Of a stretch of 64,000 bases of DNA, positions 23,310 to 35,766 are shown one piece after another; position 1 is the first letter of the stretch, and each line of letters opens with the position of its first letter. The position numbers were made by a program, and so were the translations under genes. The stretch is from Hevea brasiliensis. Taxonomy: Eukaryota; Streptophyta; Magnoliopsida; Malpighiales; Euphorbiaceae. The stretch is from NCBI RefSeq assembly GCF_030052815.1, contig NC_079498.1:99964041-100028040 (forward strand), in the 5' to 3' direction. The notes under the pieces were generated by a model. It made no database searches. It was not told the origin of the DNA and worked only from the letters and a program-made list of their open reading frames with translations.

Positions 23310-25662
23310 TCACTTCAATGTCTTATCAAGTACTGGTAAACATTCAAACAAAATATCAGCTGCACGCTCCAATTCTTGTTCTGAGATGATCAATGGAGGG
23401 ACCAGCCTAACCACATTTCCTTCTCCTGCTGTTAATATTAATAGACCAGAGTTTCGGCAGGCATCTACAAGAGGTGAAGCAGACACATCCAGCTCTATCC
23501 CTATTATAAGCCCCAAACCTCGGACTTCTCTCACATGTGAATTTCCTCCCAGCTTCTGAATTAGCATTTCTTTGAAGTACTGACCTTTCTTAGAGACGCT
23601 GGTCAAGAAACCAGGTCTTGATATTTTATCCAAAACAGTGATGGCAGCAGTACAGACAAGAGGTCCACCAGCAAAAGTGCTTCCATGTTCTCCAAACTTA
23701 ATGGCAGCAGCAACTCTTTCACTCATTAATGCAGCTCCTATGGGAAGGCCTCCTGCAAGAGGCTTAGCAATGGTCATTATATCCGGGACTGCACCATAGG
23801 CTTCATATGCCCAAAGATAACCAGTTCGGCCCAAGCCACATTGAACCTGAGAACAGAATATTTAACATTCTACATTGAATACCAGACTACTTCAAGCCCT
23901 AAACAAAATAAAGTACTTTTTATAGTGATAGGATAAACAAGACAATTATTGTGCCAGAAATTGTTAGTTTGAACAGAAGCACAATGCTTACCATCCTGTC
24001 CTTCAAAACAAAATCAGCCCAACACATGCTTCAAACTTTGGCAATGACAACCTTATCATTCAAAAAAGGGGAAAAGTATAGAAAGAAGACTTATCACTAA
24101 TGCAAGTATCCCTTCACTCCTTCCAAAGAAGAAAAAACATTATGCAGCCAGGAATTCCGACTATGCTCTTTTACAGCGAAAAACAAATGAAATACTACAA
24201 TCCATCTCCATCATTCAAGATATATAAAGATATATACACACGCGCGCGCACACACACACACAGACATGCATGCACCAATTCCAACTTGTTTAAAGGAAAG
24301 TTTCTCATGATATCTAATATAAAGAAATGATGATTAGCTGCTTCCAACCCCAGATACATGATTCTGAATTTCATTGAAATCCAATTCAGTGCAAATAAAT
24401 ATAAATTTTGATTCCTGATCTTCTCCAAAAGGAAATTTCCCTGCATTATTCTGCATGATTTAAGTTTTACCAAGCATATGCCACTGATTTGGAATTTGGT
24501 GTAGATCACAATGTTAGAGATTCAACCTTAATTCAAAATGAATTGAAAAACTATTACTATTACTAACCTTTATGTAAAATGCATTAGTTGCAGCAAAGGA
24601 TAGAAGATATCAAAATAGAATATCACGATACTTAATATCTATCATACCGAATAATTTTATCAAGAAATTTGCATCTCAGGATCAATTATCTGTACATGAA
24701 GCTATTTCTAAATAATAATAATAATAAAAAAAAACTTGTTACCTCATCAAAAACCAGGAGACACCCAGCTTCATCACAAGCACTACGTAAGGATTGCAAA
24801 AATTCCTTTGTTGCACTATAAATGCCACCTTCACCCTGGATAGGTTCTACGAATACGGCAGCAATTTTCCCACATTTAATCAATTCCCTAGCAGCTTGCA
24901 TGTTGCCATATTCCAGAAAAGTAACTCCAGGCATGACTGGCTCAAAAGGGAAGCGGTAATGCTTTTTGCTTGTCAAAGCAACAGCCCCCATAGTCCTTCC
25001 ATGGAAGCTATTTGTAAAAGCAATGAACCCAGTTGCTGGGTGTTTCTCATCAGGGTGTATAACCCTCTGAAACTTCCTAGCAAATTTGATAGCAGCTTCA
25101 TTTGCTTCTGTTCCAGAGTTTGTGAACAAGACACGATCAGCAAAAGAACAAGCCACCAGACGTTTTGCAAGCTCTACCTACACCAACAAAATAATCAGAT
25201 CAATTATTCTCTTATTATCATTACCCACACGCAACTATAACATTTTTTTACGGAAAAAAAAAAAAAGACTTTTACCTGAGGGATTGAATAGTAGACGTTA
25301 CTAACATGCGTAAGCAAATTGGCTTGCTCTGTGACCGCCCGAACCCAATCGGGATCCCCGTGGCCGAGGGCGTTAACTGCAATACCGGACGTGCAGTCCA
25401 AATATTCTAGTCCTTCAGGATCATACAATTTACAACCTTTGCCATGGGCGAGCACCAAAGGGTTCCTTGCATAAGTCCCCACCAGGACCTTCGCCTCCAT
25501 CTCCATCACCTCCTTACTCTTCAAATTCAGCTTCACAGAATCCGGTGGCTGCACGTGCACGTCCACGTTAAGACATGCTCGCGTCTTAACCGAACGATGA
25601 ATATCCACCGACGGGGTAGAAAGAGAGATCGGACGGTTGAGAAAGAGCCTGATCGACCCCAT
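23310..25662 (-). CDS. WIN1: Acetylornithine aminotransferase, plastid type, three exons
   Basis: Exons on the minus strand are 25662-25276, 25177-24743 and 23846-23310, all with GT-AG introns in phase 0, giving 452 residues. The N-terminus (about residues 1-55) is Ser/Arg-rich and transit-peptide-like. The enzyme body follows: class-III aminotransferase signatures [15 protein letters not shown], the PLP-phosphate site [41 protein letters not shown], the PLP-contacting Asp in [15 protein letters not shown] and the Schiff-base Lys in [18 protein letters not shown]. It converts N-acetylornithine and 2-oxoglutarate to N-acetylglutamate semialdehyde and glutamate (reversible) in plastid arginine synthesis. 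Length and motifs match Arabidopsis WIN1 (At1g80600), known as a partner of the bacterial effector HopW1-1. All motifs are intact, so a functional gene is expected. The 3' UTR probably lies in about 23000-23309. Confidence 0.95.
24240..24262. repeat. (CG)n-(CA)n microsatellite in aminotransferase intron 2
   Basis: A short alternating purine-pyrimidine run in the intron between exons 2 and 3. The frames at 24100-24330 and 24195-24509 cross it and are not genes. Confidence 0.9.
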
Positions 25663-25730
25663 TTTCCCTATATTATGATTAAATTTGAAGAAATTTGTCC
25701 TCTGTCTTTGACGCTTTGTGGGTATTGAGT

Positions 25731-25738
25731 TTATATAG
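25731..25738 (-). promoter_or_regulatory. TATA box of the aminotransferase gene
   Basis: On the minus strand CTATATAA lies about 70 bases upstream of the ATG at 25662, which would place the transcription start about 25-30 bases further down and give a short 5' UTR. Inferred from position and motif only. Confidence 0.55.
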
Positions 25739-25744
25739 GAGAAT

Positions 25745-27679
25745 TATCCCTCTTTTTTCAATTGGGGGTGAATTATTTGCTTTGCAGGAAAATAATTGAG
25801 GAAATGAATCGATACGATGCGGGGAAAAGTGAACATTTTGGGAGGATTTTTTGAGTATTGATTGAGAATGGAGAGGGAGAGAAGTTTTTAGTAGAAAGGG
25901 TGGCAAGGGTATAAGGTTCTTCACTGAAGATGGAGAAAGCAGTGGGAACTGGGAACGTTATGCTTCAAAGAGGAATATGCTATATAAATGGTGGGGTTTT
26001 GATTTGGGCAAAGAGACTCACAGTGCTTAGGGACTGCTCGGCCATTTTCGATTACCGGATTCGATCCAAACCTATTAAATTAAAATGTGTTCAAATGGTA
26101 TATAATTAAATTTAAAAGAATTTAAATTTAAAAAATAAAATCATACCAAATTTAGATTTTATAAATTAATCATTTGGATTTATTTATATAAATAATTAAT
26201 TAAATATAAAATATATATATTTTTATAATAATATTTATAAATTTTATATATTATATTTTAAATAAATATGATTTAAATATTTTATAGAATTATTAAATTT
26301 TTAAAATATAAATTATTTATATATTTTATATGTTTAAATAACAATTATCAAGTTAGGAAATATTAAGTAATTTAAAATAAATTTATCAAATTTAGGATGA
26401 GTTTTTTTTTTTAAATTTAAGATGAGTTCAAGTATATATATATTTTATTGTTATTGGTAATTGATAGTAGTTAATTTATTCTAAATATTTTATAAAATTA
26501 TGTTAAATTGTTACTATTATATATAAAATAACTAATAATAATATATATTTTTTGTTATTTAGTGTACTATCCAAATAGGTATATAATTATTAATTTATTA
26601 TACATTATATTAAAAATATAACTAATTTTAAGTATATATAAAAATAACATTATAATTATTAATTTATAATATTTTATATTTATTTATTATTATTTAAATA
26701 ATTTATTGGTATAAAAAGTTATTTTAAAAACACAAATTTTATAAATAATAAATTTTTTAAAAGTAAAATATGGTCTAAATAAAAATTAAAAACAAATAAA
26801 CTATCATTTGATGAGAAATAATTCTAAAAATAAATTTGATACAAACTATAGTTAATAGATATCTTATTACTTGCCTATAAGCTCTATTTAGTGAACCGGT
26901 GAAATACCTGTGTTATGCTCGATAGTGTGTCTATTTATATATATGTGTGTGTGTAATTTTTTATTATTAAATTAACTTTTCAATTAATTTATGAAAAAAT
27001 TATTAATATATATATATATTTATTTAATTCTTTTTATACATAAATTAATAATAATTTATTTAATTATTTTTATTTAAAATATAGTAACATTATTTTACCT
27101 ACAAAAATAATTTAAAATTTATTGATGTAATCAGTTAAATAAATTGAGTGACACTAAATCATTATCTAATCTAATATAATTATAAATTTGACCATTTTAA
27201 TATTTGATTTATTAATCAAATTATCGTTTACATTCTATTTTTTTTATTTGCTTTTAGTTAATATTTTTAATAGTCTTGCTCAAACTTTCGGTGTAATTCA
27301 ATTTTTATGTATAAGAATATAATTATTTAACTAATAAAACAAAAAAAATGATTCAATGTAAAAAAAAATAAAACAGTAATGAGAAAAAATTGCTGCTAGC
27401 CCCTTATAGTGTAAACTTAAAACGTAGCTTTCAACTTTTTAATTATATAAAAAAGTATAGATTATATATTTGGGTGACTTTATATAAAATATATAGGTTG
27501 ATTTTCTAATAATTGACGATAATATAATATTAAATTTTTATTTAATTATTTTAATTTAATTCAAAATTTGCCCGTTTAACTTTTTTTTGTGAAAAAAAAT
27601 TTATTTTAATTTTGCTGTACTTCATAGAGTAAGAAAAGTAAAATAAAAATTAAAAAAAAAATTATGAATCGAGACTAGT
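25745..27679. other. AT-rich intergenic region upstream of the aminotransferase gene
   Basis: No gene seen. The part at about 26190-26340 resembles the AT-rich core of the hAT-like MITE at 52823-53322, so a degraded relative is likely there. TA/TG runs occur near 26935-26955. Confidence 0.55.
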
Positions 27680-30600
27680 TGTAACACCCTCACTGTATCC
27701 ATTTCGTATATTTTACTGTTCCGATCACCAGTGTCAGTCCGGACAGTTAGAACATCTGAAAAAATATTTAAACTAAAGTGAGGAACCATAATTAACTCGA
27801 ATATTAATAAGAAAAATTAAGAAAAAATTTTAGAAATAAAATACAACTAAGTTAAACGAGTCGGTGCTTTAGCGATGGGTAACCTAGTGGGAAGTTGCGG
27901 TCTTCCCAACTAGAAGCCCTAAACTCAGGAAAAAATTTATAAAATAATTTTTGGGACTCCAGGAAGAGTCATTGAGATTTCTATGGCATTAGAATGCCAA
28001 GAAAATGCTTAAAAAAATTTTTTAATCGGTACAGACAATTTTAGTCTGTTAAGCCAAACGGAAGGCATTTTGGTCATTTCTCCTTCAAAGGTGATTTTTA
28101 GCCGACTTGTCCAGTTAAGTAAATAATTATTATGACATAAAATATAAATAAATATTGCTAAAAATTTAATTGAAAATGAGTAGAAAAGAAAAAGAAAGAA
28201 AATGAAGGAAATTTGGAATTATGACATCACATGATGTCACTAAAGCTCTCCCACCAAATCACATTGTGATATATGTCCATAAACCACTTAAAAAGTATAA
28301 AATGGGCAAAAAAATTGAAGAAACCAATATGTTTCTTCCCTTTCCTATTTCCAGCCGTGACTCTCTGATCTTCCCTCTCCCTAACCCATTCCTCCATGAA
28401 AGCTTAAGGCAAGCTTGAGACAACCCACCAAATCACCTCCAAACCCTAACTTCTCTTCATAAAAAATTGTCCCTACCACTAAAGCAAGCTTTGGACAGCA
28501 ATTTGAAGAGAAAAAAGAAAGGTTTTGGTAAGCTTGGGAGTAGCTCCAACAAGATTAATGACCAATCTCCTTCCATTCTTGTTTAATTCATGTTTATTAA
28601 CATGAGATAAACATGAATTAAAAGAAAAACAAAATAAAACTTATGTATATTCACCCCTACAATTTTGGCAGCGTAGGGGTGGTTAGGGTTTGATGAATTT
28701 ACTTGAAATAAAGTGGTTATGAACTACCCATAGCATGAGATGAGTGCTTGAACATGTAAGAGTAAGTGAAATGCAAGTGTGATGCATGAATGAACCTTGA
28801 AAATGTGGACACTTGAACAACTTTAGGGTTTGCTCATATAATGGTATGTTAATATTGTAATGGTCAATTAGTGACCATTTGAATGTGTGTGAGAAGGAAT
28901 TGAAATGAGTAAGGATGTTGGAGTTGAACTTAGGCATGCTACCCTTGGTGACCTGCAGAACTGATTATAAGTCTAGCAGGTTTGGGTAGCTATAAATGGA
29001 GTTGTATAGGTTCAATTAGTGCAAGGCCAATTGGACATAAAACTAGACACATAATGGAACAACTTTAGTGAAGAAACCCTGCCCAGAAAACCAAACCAAG
29101 TTGACCTAAAAATTACCCTAATCTAGGTGACTTGCATTCTGCCTGGGCAAAATGACCAAACGAATAGTGTTTATTCATTTGGTCATAACTCAGTGTAGAA
29201 AGGTCCAATTGACCTGAAATTTTATCAACAGATAGCTGAGATATAGACCTACAACTTTCATGAAGAAATCAAATCCAAATTTTGATCATAACATGTTCAA
29301 AAACTGACCTACAATCAGTGTATAAAACACTGTAGATTTGGTTCTGTCTAGAAAATCTGAAAAATTTGCAATCCGGCCAGTTGTGGTATTTAGGCCATTA
29401 CTTGAGTTACAAAACTCCAAATGGGGTGATTCAAAAAAATAAATGTAACTAGACACAATAAGGAACAACTTTCATGAAGACAATTTTGTCAAATTCCTAC
29501 TGTACAAATGACCAATGAAACAGTAAACTTAGTGCTTGAAATCTGAAAATTGTGAATAACTAACACTAAGCTTTGAAATGGAATTGGCAACCAATGCCAA
29601 CAACTTTGGAATACAAAATGTGATATATTGGTGATATTTGAACCAATATACCTATTATCTATGAAAAAGTCAACATTTTAGTTGACTAATGAAATGAATA
29701 GTAACTTTACATATAAAGTATAAATATTCAAGAAATAACTTTATAATATGCCCTAGTAGGCCTAATGTGATTGGTTTGGATAGGTTGGTATGCCAATAGG
29801 GTTCTGATAGCAGTACTGCGTATGATGTATGGCTCCATACTATTCTGTGATGATAGCCTATGGCTATACTGATTATGATGTTATACTTGGCTTTATGCCT
29901 TATTGCTTTTATGGCTTATTTGCCATTCTGTTTGTACACTGGGAGATACATTGTAACCGATGGTGTAACGGCCTGAGGTACCTGGTACCCAGTGCTAGTT
30001 TACCCGTTTATCCAGTCTGATTAATTTGTATAGGTTACTTAGGCATGGAAAAATATAATTGTAATTGAATTAATTATTAAAGAAAACAAGGAAAATAAAT
30101 ATCAAGATAAAGATCAAGAATGATTACAATAAAATAAAAAAAGCTCAAAATCATCAAGAAAACAATTAACAAAATGCATAAAGAAGTTAATATCATAAAA
30201 TGTAATAAGTCTTCGACTAAACAATAAGTTAGTAATTATTCATTTCTTATGAACACAATAACTAGGAAATTATTATTTTTATTTTGCATATTATATTTTC
30301 TTGTATTATTGGCACCACTAAGCTTTATGCTTAGCGCGTCACTTTTGCAACGCGTAGATATTAAAGATTTGGATAGAGAGCCCAGTAGACCAGAGACTGA
30401 GTAAGGCCGTTCACAGTTCTACATAGTGTCCGTATCACCTCACAGACTACAGTGCATTGGTAGGACACTAGGTCCCATTTTGTATTTTGTGATTTTTTGT
30501 AAGTTTTGTAATTAAACTCTTATTTTATCATGTATATTTGAAATAAATGTAATATAATTTTGTATTAATGTAAGTATGTGTAACTTTTGATTATAAATAA

Positions 30601-30995
30601 CATATGAGAATTTATTTATGGTTTGAGCAAGATGATGATGTGAAATGAATGAATGACAAAAGGAGGAATTATTAAGAAATTGTTGTTAATTGATGTGAGA
30701 ATTGGAGTTGTGATTTGAACAATTATTGGAAGTATTTTTCTACAGGTTCCGAAGAAACTGTTTTCTCCATTTTTAGACGGCACTCTGCCGGATTTTCTAT
30801 GAAATTTTCGGAGCCTCAAATTAATTTATAATTTCAATAAATGATCTAAATGAGATCAATTTCATAAATTTCACTTAATAATTATAATAAATAAATTAAG
30901 AACTGATAAATATCAATGAGATAAGTTATGGTGTTCCGGTACATTGTGTGGCATATCTTGCTCGACTACATTGTAGACGGGTAAGAGGTGTCACA
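27680..30995. repeat. Solo LTR of a Ty3/gypsy element (Tekay/Del-like length)
   Basis: 3,316 bp starting TGTAACACCCTCACTG and ending GAGGTGTCACA, bounded by CTAGT (27675-27679) and CTAAT (30996-31000), which fits a 5-bp target duplication with one mismatch. The TGTAACACCC start is typical of plant chromovirus LTRs. It holds no pol or gag sequence; the frames at 28221, 29829 and 30616 look like nothing known. A lone LTR after LTR-LTR recombination is the simplest reading. Confidence 0.75.
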
Positions 30996-31185
30996 CTAAT
31001 AACAATTGAAAGAAGTAATAGAGCAAATTAAAAGAGGATTTAAGAGTAATTAAATAAAAAGAGAATGATTGGTAAGAAGGAAAAAATTTGGTGCATGAAA
31101 AACTTCAAATCAAATTTAATTAGGTCATTAAATTATTTTTAATTAAAAAACATTATTTTTAATTGAAAGAATTTTAACGTTGCTA

Positions 31186-31186
31186 C

Positions 31187-31228
<42 letters not shown>
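31186..31228. repeat. (AAT)n microsatellite
   Basis: About 14 AAT repeats just upstream of block B. Confidence 0.9.
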
Positions 31229-31796
31229 TAATTCTTAATTTTTTTATGATTTAATGAAATATTAAATGTTTTGGGTGAATTCTAAATATAATTGTAGTTG
31301 ATAAGTTTAAAAATATTCTACTAAACGGTTTTGATTTTCTTTTAAAATAAACATAGGTCTTGATTTAATGATTAAGGAGCATGATAATGATGATAATTAT
31401 ATTTAGTAATTATACATTATAACTGTTTGGGAAATATAAAAAAAATTTAATGTTGACCTTTCTCATTTTTTTTTTAAATGTTTAAAAGTTAATAGATATA
31501 TTACCATTAATAATTAGTTATATTAAAAAAATTAATCATTAATTTCTCAAAAAAATTTAAATATCTCCTGATGTTTGATCATGATAATATTCGTTAAATT
31601 TTGAAATGAAATGTGTTGTGTTAGCAAATTATAAGCCATTAAATACTAAATTTAATTGCTATAAATATGTTTAAAAGTATTTCAATTTTGATTTTTTTTT
31701 AAAGTAAACGTGAGTTTTGATTTTCCTTTAAAAGAAAAATTATTATCTACAAATGCAATGGCTAAGTTTGTTTAAATTAATTGCCTAATGACCTTC

Positions 31797-31798
<2 letters not shown>

Positions 31799-31851
<53 letters not shown>
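31799..31851. repeat. (ATT)n microsatellite
   Basis: About 17 ATT repeats, the block B counterpart of 7605-7651. Confidence 0.95.
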
Positions 31852-31853
<2 letters not shown>

Positions 31854-32150
31854 GAATGGTAACATGTGATAAATAATATTTTTCATAAATGAATTTATAA
31901 AAAAATAATATAAATAATTTTTAAACTTGTCATTTAATTATAGAAGTCTTAATTTTTAGAAATCAATTTTTTAAAAAAATAATAATTAAATTATAAATAT
32001 TAAAGTATTATTGTAAATAATAATAATTAAAAGAGAAATAAAAAAATTAAATAATAATTAGTGTAAAATTGAATTACTTATAAAGATAACACGTGAAAAG
32101 TTATTAAAAAAAAGTGACTAAGTGATATTCCAGTGAGAATGCATTTCTGC

Positions 32151-32151
<1 letters not shown>

Positions 32152-32179
<28 letters not shown>
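32152..32179. repeat. (TA)n microsatellite
   Basis: TA run followed by GGTCCAGGGTA, the same junction as in block A at 8467. Confidence 0.9.
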
Positions 32180-32181
<2 letters not shown>

Positions 32182-32319
32182 TCCAGGGTAGAGCACTGGG
32201 CGGTTGGGACAGGCAGATTCGGGTGGACGGGCACTTGAACCATGAATAGGTCTTGACTTTGATTGTACAGTATATTGAGGTATTTATTTTTAAATAATTA
32301 TAAATTCCAATGACTAGCT

Positions 32320-33135
32320 TGACTGCTTGAGGCAGTTTCCAATTGAATTGCAGACCTTGGTAAAGCTGAGGTGTTTGAACTTGGATCATAAATCACCACC
32401 GGTTGAAGTTCCACAAGGTGTGATATCTCATTTTCCATTGTTGCGTGTGTTGAGAATGTTCAATTGTCGCTTTCTGTCATGCAGGAAGTGAATGCTTCAT
32501 AGAGGAATTGCAGTATCTGCAGCATTTGAGCGTGTTGTGTATAACAATAACCAAGGGTTGCTGCTCTCCACAGATTTTTTAGCACCCACATGGTCCAAAG
32601 TTGCACTCAGGATCTATCTCTCCAGCTTTTCAGCGGTTAAAAGTCAATCAATATTTCCACTTTGCAGCATATTAAGCAGCTATATTTTCTTCGCATAAGC
32701 GACTGCAAAAGCTTAGAAGAGGTGAAAATTGAATTTGACGAGGAAGGAAGAAACGTCCAAGCATCTCAGAATCTCTGAAACTCAGGGATCATAAGCAAGA
32801 GATTCTTCAACAGTCTTCATAGATTATATGTTGACAACTGCTCAAAACTGGAGGAATTGTCATGGGTTCTTTTAGCTCCAAATCTGACTGTTCTTAGAGT
32901 GTCACTTTGCTTTAAAATAGAAGAAATAATCAGCACAGGAAGACTGAGTGAAGTTTCAGAGGCTAAAGATCTGATTCCATTTGGAGGACTCGAAGTTCTC
33001 TATTTATCATCCATGGCAATGCCCTTCAATTCTCATATCTAAAGACAGTCTTTGTACATAATTGCCCAAAGCTTAAGAAACTCCCACTCAACTTTAAGAA
33101 ACAATCACTCATCTCTTAGTGCCAAAGAACGAAAA
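32320..33135 (+). pseudogene. CNL resistance-gene LRR fragment (block B copy)
   Basis: Matches 37530-38340 and 8612-9390. It keeps a short open piece (32857-33042) reading SWVLLAPNLTVLRVSLCFKI and RLSEVSEAKDLIPFGGLE. Compared with block A it retains about 80 more bases around 32300 and 32420. There is no NBS part upstream and frames are broken. It ends with the same C-terminal deletion as block A. Confidence 0.85.
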
Positions 33136-33382
33136 ATAATCATTCAAATCACTTGAACTCCTAGCTTCATTTCTGTTGTAATCCAGTAGATTGATAATAC
33201 CAGGTGAAGATCACAGTTCTAAATTTTTCCCCCAAGAAAAAATTTTTAAAATGGCCTCTTATCTTTTGTATTTTGAGGAAGTAAAACACTGATACACAAG
33301 TTCGACAGGAGATTAAAGAATATAAATTTTGAAAAGCTAAACACGTTTGTGATAACACAGTGCTGAAATCTGCTGCTAAACA

Positions 33383-33775
33383 TGACAATTCTTTCCGGAA
33401 TGATACAGATCTTGCTGCTCCTTGAACACCTCTTTCAGAAATCTGCTGACAATCTTCCAAATTCAAGATTTCTAACTTGTATGACTCAACAAGAGGCTTT
33501 AAACCATCAGCTGTAATTCCCAAACACTTAAACGCAATATGCACAAGAGGGGAAACTGGCTCACAAGCTGCAGCCTCTCATCACTGATTTCTTGGCATCT
33601 GAAAAGCTCCAAAGTTTCCAGATATTGAGCCGAACAAAGAGCTTCCATCCCTGCTCAACGGGTTGTTCAGCAGAAGTGGCAAGGAGAAGTCAGGAGGGAC
33701 TCGGAGGGAAATTGACTGTAGATTTTTTGATTTTTGTGCTAAGCCTATAATGTCACAGTCCCTCACCCCAACGCA
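33383..33775 (-). pseudogene. F-box/LRR gene fragment (block B copy)
   Basis: Two broken frames match the C-terminal third of the gene at 41713-43116: LGITADGLKPLVESYKLEIL with CQQISERGVQGAARSVSFR, and CDIIGLAQKSKNLQSISLRV with PLLLNNPL. The internal deletion between EALCSA and LLLNNPL is the same as in block A. No F-box. Pseudogene. Confidence 0.85.
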
Positions 33776-34302
33776 CAGTCACAGGGTTGATTTCTAACTA
33801 TTCTGCCACACGTTGACCGCTAAGCAATCGCACAGCAGCCTGTCCTCGTTAGTCTAATTCAGAGATCAACGAAGAAGCTTCTTCGCTATGCCGACCAATC
33901 TTTCTGAGTGCCTTCCCACAGACGCAGTTGACGCTAATGAAATAGGAAACTTCTATGCATTATCCATTAAAATGCAACTGATTTTAGCCTCAACAAATCC
34001 ATATTTAAATTGGGATAATCTTATACATCAAGTTCATGATGTTTTTTTTTCTCATCCCTCGTTGACTAAAAATTATATAGTGAAACGGTAATATCATATT
34101 AGCATCTTATATGGAACGTCAGAGCAATAAGAGATTGATAAGTATATAAATATAGTTAATAAAATTAAAAAAAAAATAATTGCCTAGTGGTTATAATTTC
34201 TTAGGATCCACCATGTATATATGTTTGTTCACTATTAGTTTGTCATTCCATGTAGACTTTCCTATATGAAATAATCGATGTACTATATAATTTCTCCTCC
34301 TT
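33776..34302. other. Spacer shared by blocks A and B
   Basis: Similar to 10456-10727 up to about 34040, then private sequence. A 67-codon frame (33888-34091) is not preserved in block A and is not called. Nothing else recognised. Confidence 0.55.
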
Positions 34303-34525
34303 AACACTGTGTTTAAATGAATGGAAAATAAAGGAGGAAAATAATTTTATTTTTCATTAATTTTACATTCAGTTAAGAAAAAAATAAGAAGTAAAAAAAA
34401 ATTTAAGAGGAAAATGAAATTTAAATTCCACTCTTTTTTAAGTGATAAAATTATAATTTTATCATTTAAAAACTAACGTCCCTTTTAATATTTTCTTCCC
34501 TATATTCAAACACATTAGTGTCATT
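34303..34525. mobile_element. MITE-like element, block B copy
   Basis: ACTGTGTTTAAATGAATGG on the left; on the right the reverse complement of ACTAATGTGTTTGAATATAG. Paralogue of 10728-10945, so it was present before the duplication. Confidence 0.5.
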
Positions 34526-35765
34526 ATCTTTTTTTGGTAAATTACTACAAGTCCTTGTGTTTCATCAAAATTAACATTTAGTCTCTATTTTTTTGAAAAC
34601 TTAGTTTTTCTGTTGATATTTAAAAAAAAAATTAACTTATTTTAGCCTTAGTGAAAGGAGCTAAGCATTATAGATAGTTAAAAGGAGAAGTTATAAAAAA
34701 ATTACCCTATGATTTCGTATATTTTTCAAGCTGGGTCTTGAAGTTATTTTTTAAACAAAAAGGTATTTCGAGCTTATTTGTCATTAGCAAACAGGAGAAA
34801 TTACCTAAATGTTGATAGGATAAATTATAATTTAGTTCCTGACATTTAGTAAAACATATATGTTAGTCCTTACATTTTAAAACCTCCTCCGCTTATTTAG
34901 TTGTTGACAATATAAACCTATATATTTATCCCTTTTTTGATGTATACAGACTTGAAAGTGTTCAGATTATTTATTTTTTTGATTAATTATAAAATAATAT
35001 AATATAATAATAAAATTTTCAATTAAATTCTTTTAGTTTAAATATATAGTATACATAAAATATTGATAAAATAAGATAATAATATTTTAATTAAAATAAT
35101 AAACATTATAAAATAAAAAATAGGACTATTTTATAGTACAATTTATATTATAAATTTATAATATTATTTTTATATTTTTAATATAATTAATGATAAATTG
35201 AATGAATGACTAATCTATAGATTTATTTAAATGTCTAAAGCTAAATAGATAAATTTAAAAAATATAGACTAATATGTAGATTTTACTAAATCTTCGAGAT
35301 TAAATTATAATTTACCCTAACTTTTTTAACGGCTCTAGGCTATTTTCCCTCTTTACTAACGAAGTTAAAGCTCAGATACTTTTTTTTGTCACAAATTTAA
35401 TCTTAAGACCCTTTCTGATAAATGCGCAATATGATAGCAAATTGTAATTTCTCTTAATTAAAATTATAAGCATTGAATAATATAAATAGTTAGAAATTAC
35501 AGGTATTAAAAAGTATGACCATTCAAGGTTAAAATAAGTTTTTTAACGTTTTATTTATGAGAAAAAATTTAATTTTATAAAGTAAAAAAATATCTTATTT
35601 AATTTTTTTTAAATAAGAATAAATAATTAATTTTGACAAGGAAGCTTACAGTAATTTACTCTTTTATTTATTTATTTCTCTCCTTATTTTCCTTCCTCCC
35701 ATCTGGAAGGTTTTTGGCGGTCTTCGTTTTTCTATTCTTGCATTTCTCTCAACAACCTCATTAAT
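34526..35765. other. AT-rich upstream region of the CNL pseudogene
   Basis: Colinear with 10946-12150. It presumably includes the old promoter of the CNL gene. No clear TATA box or start can be singled out. Confidence 0.5.
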
Positions 35766-35766
35766 T

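Noticed and set aside
28221..30819. Small frames within 27680-30995
   Set aside because: Located in the 3.3-kb solo LTR; none shows a retroelement or host domain.
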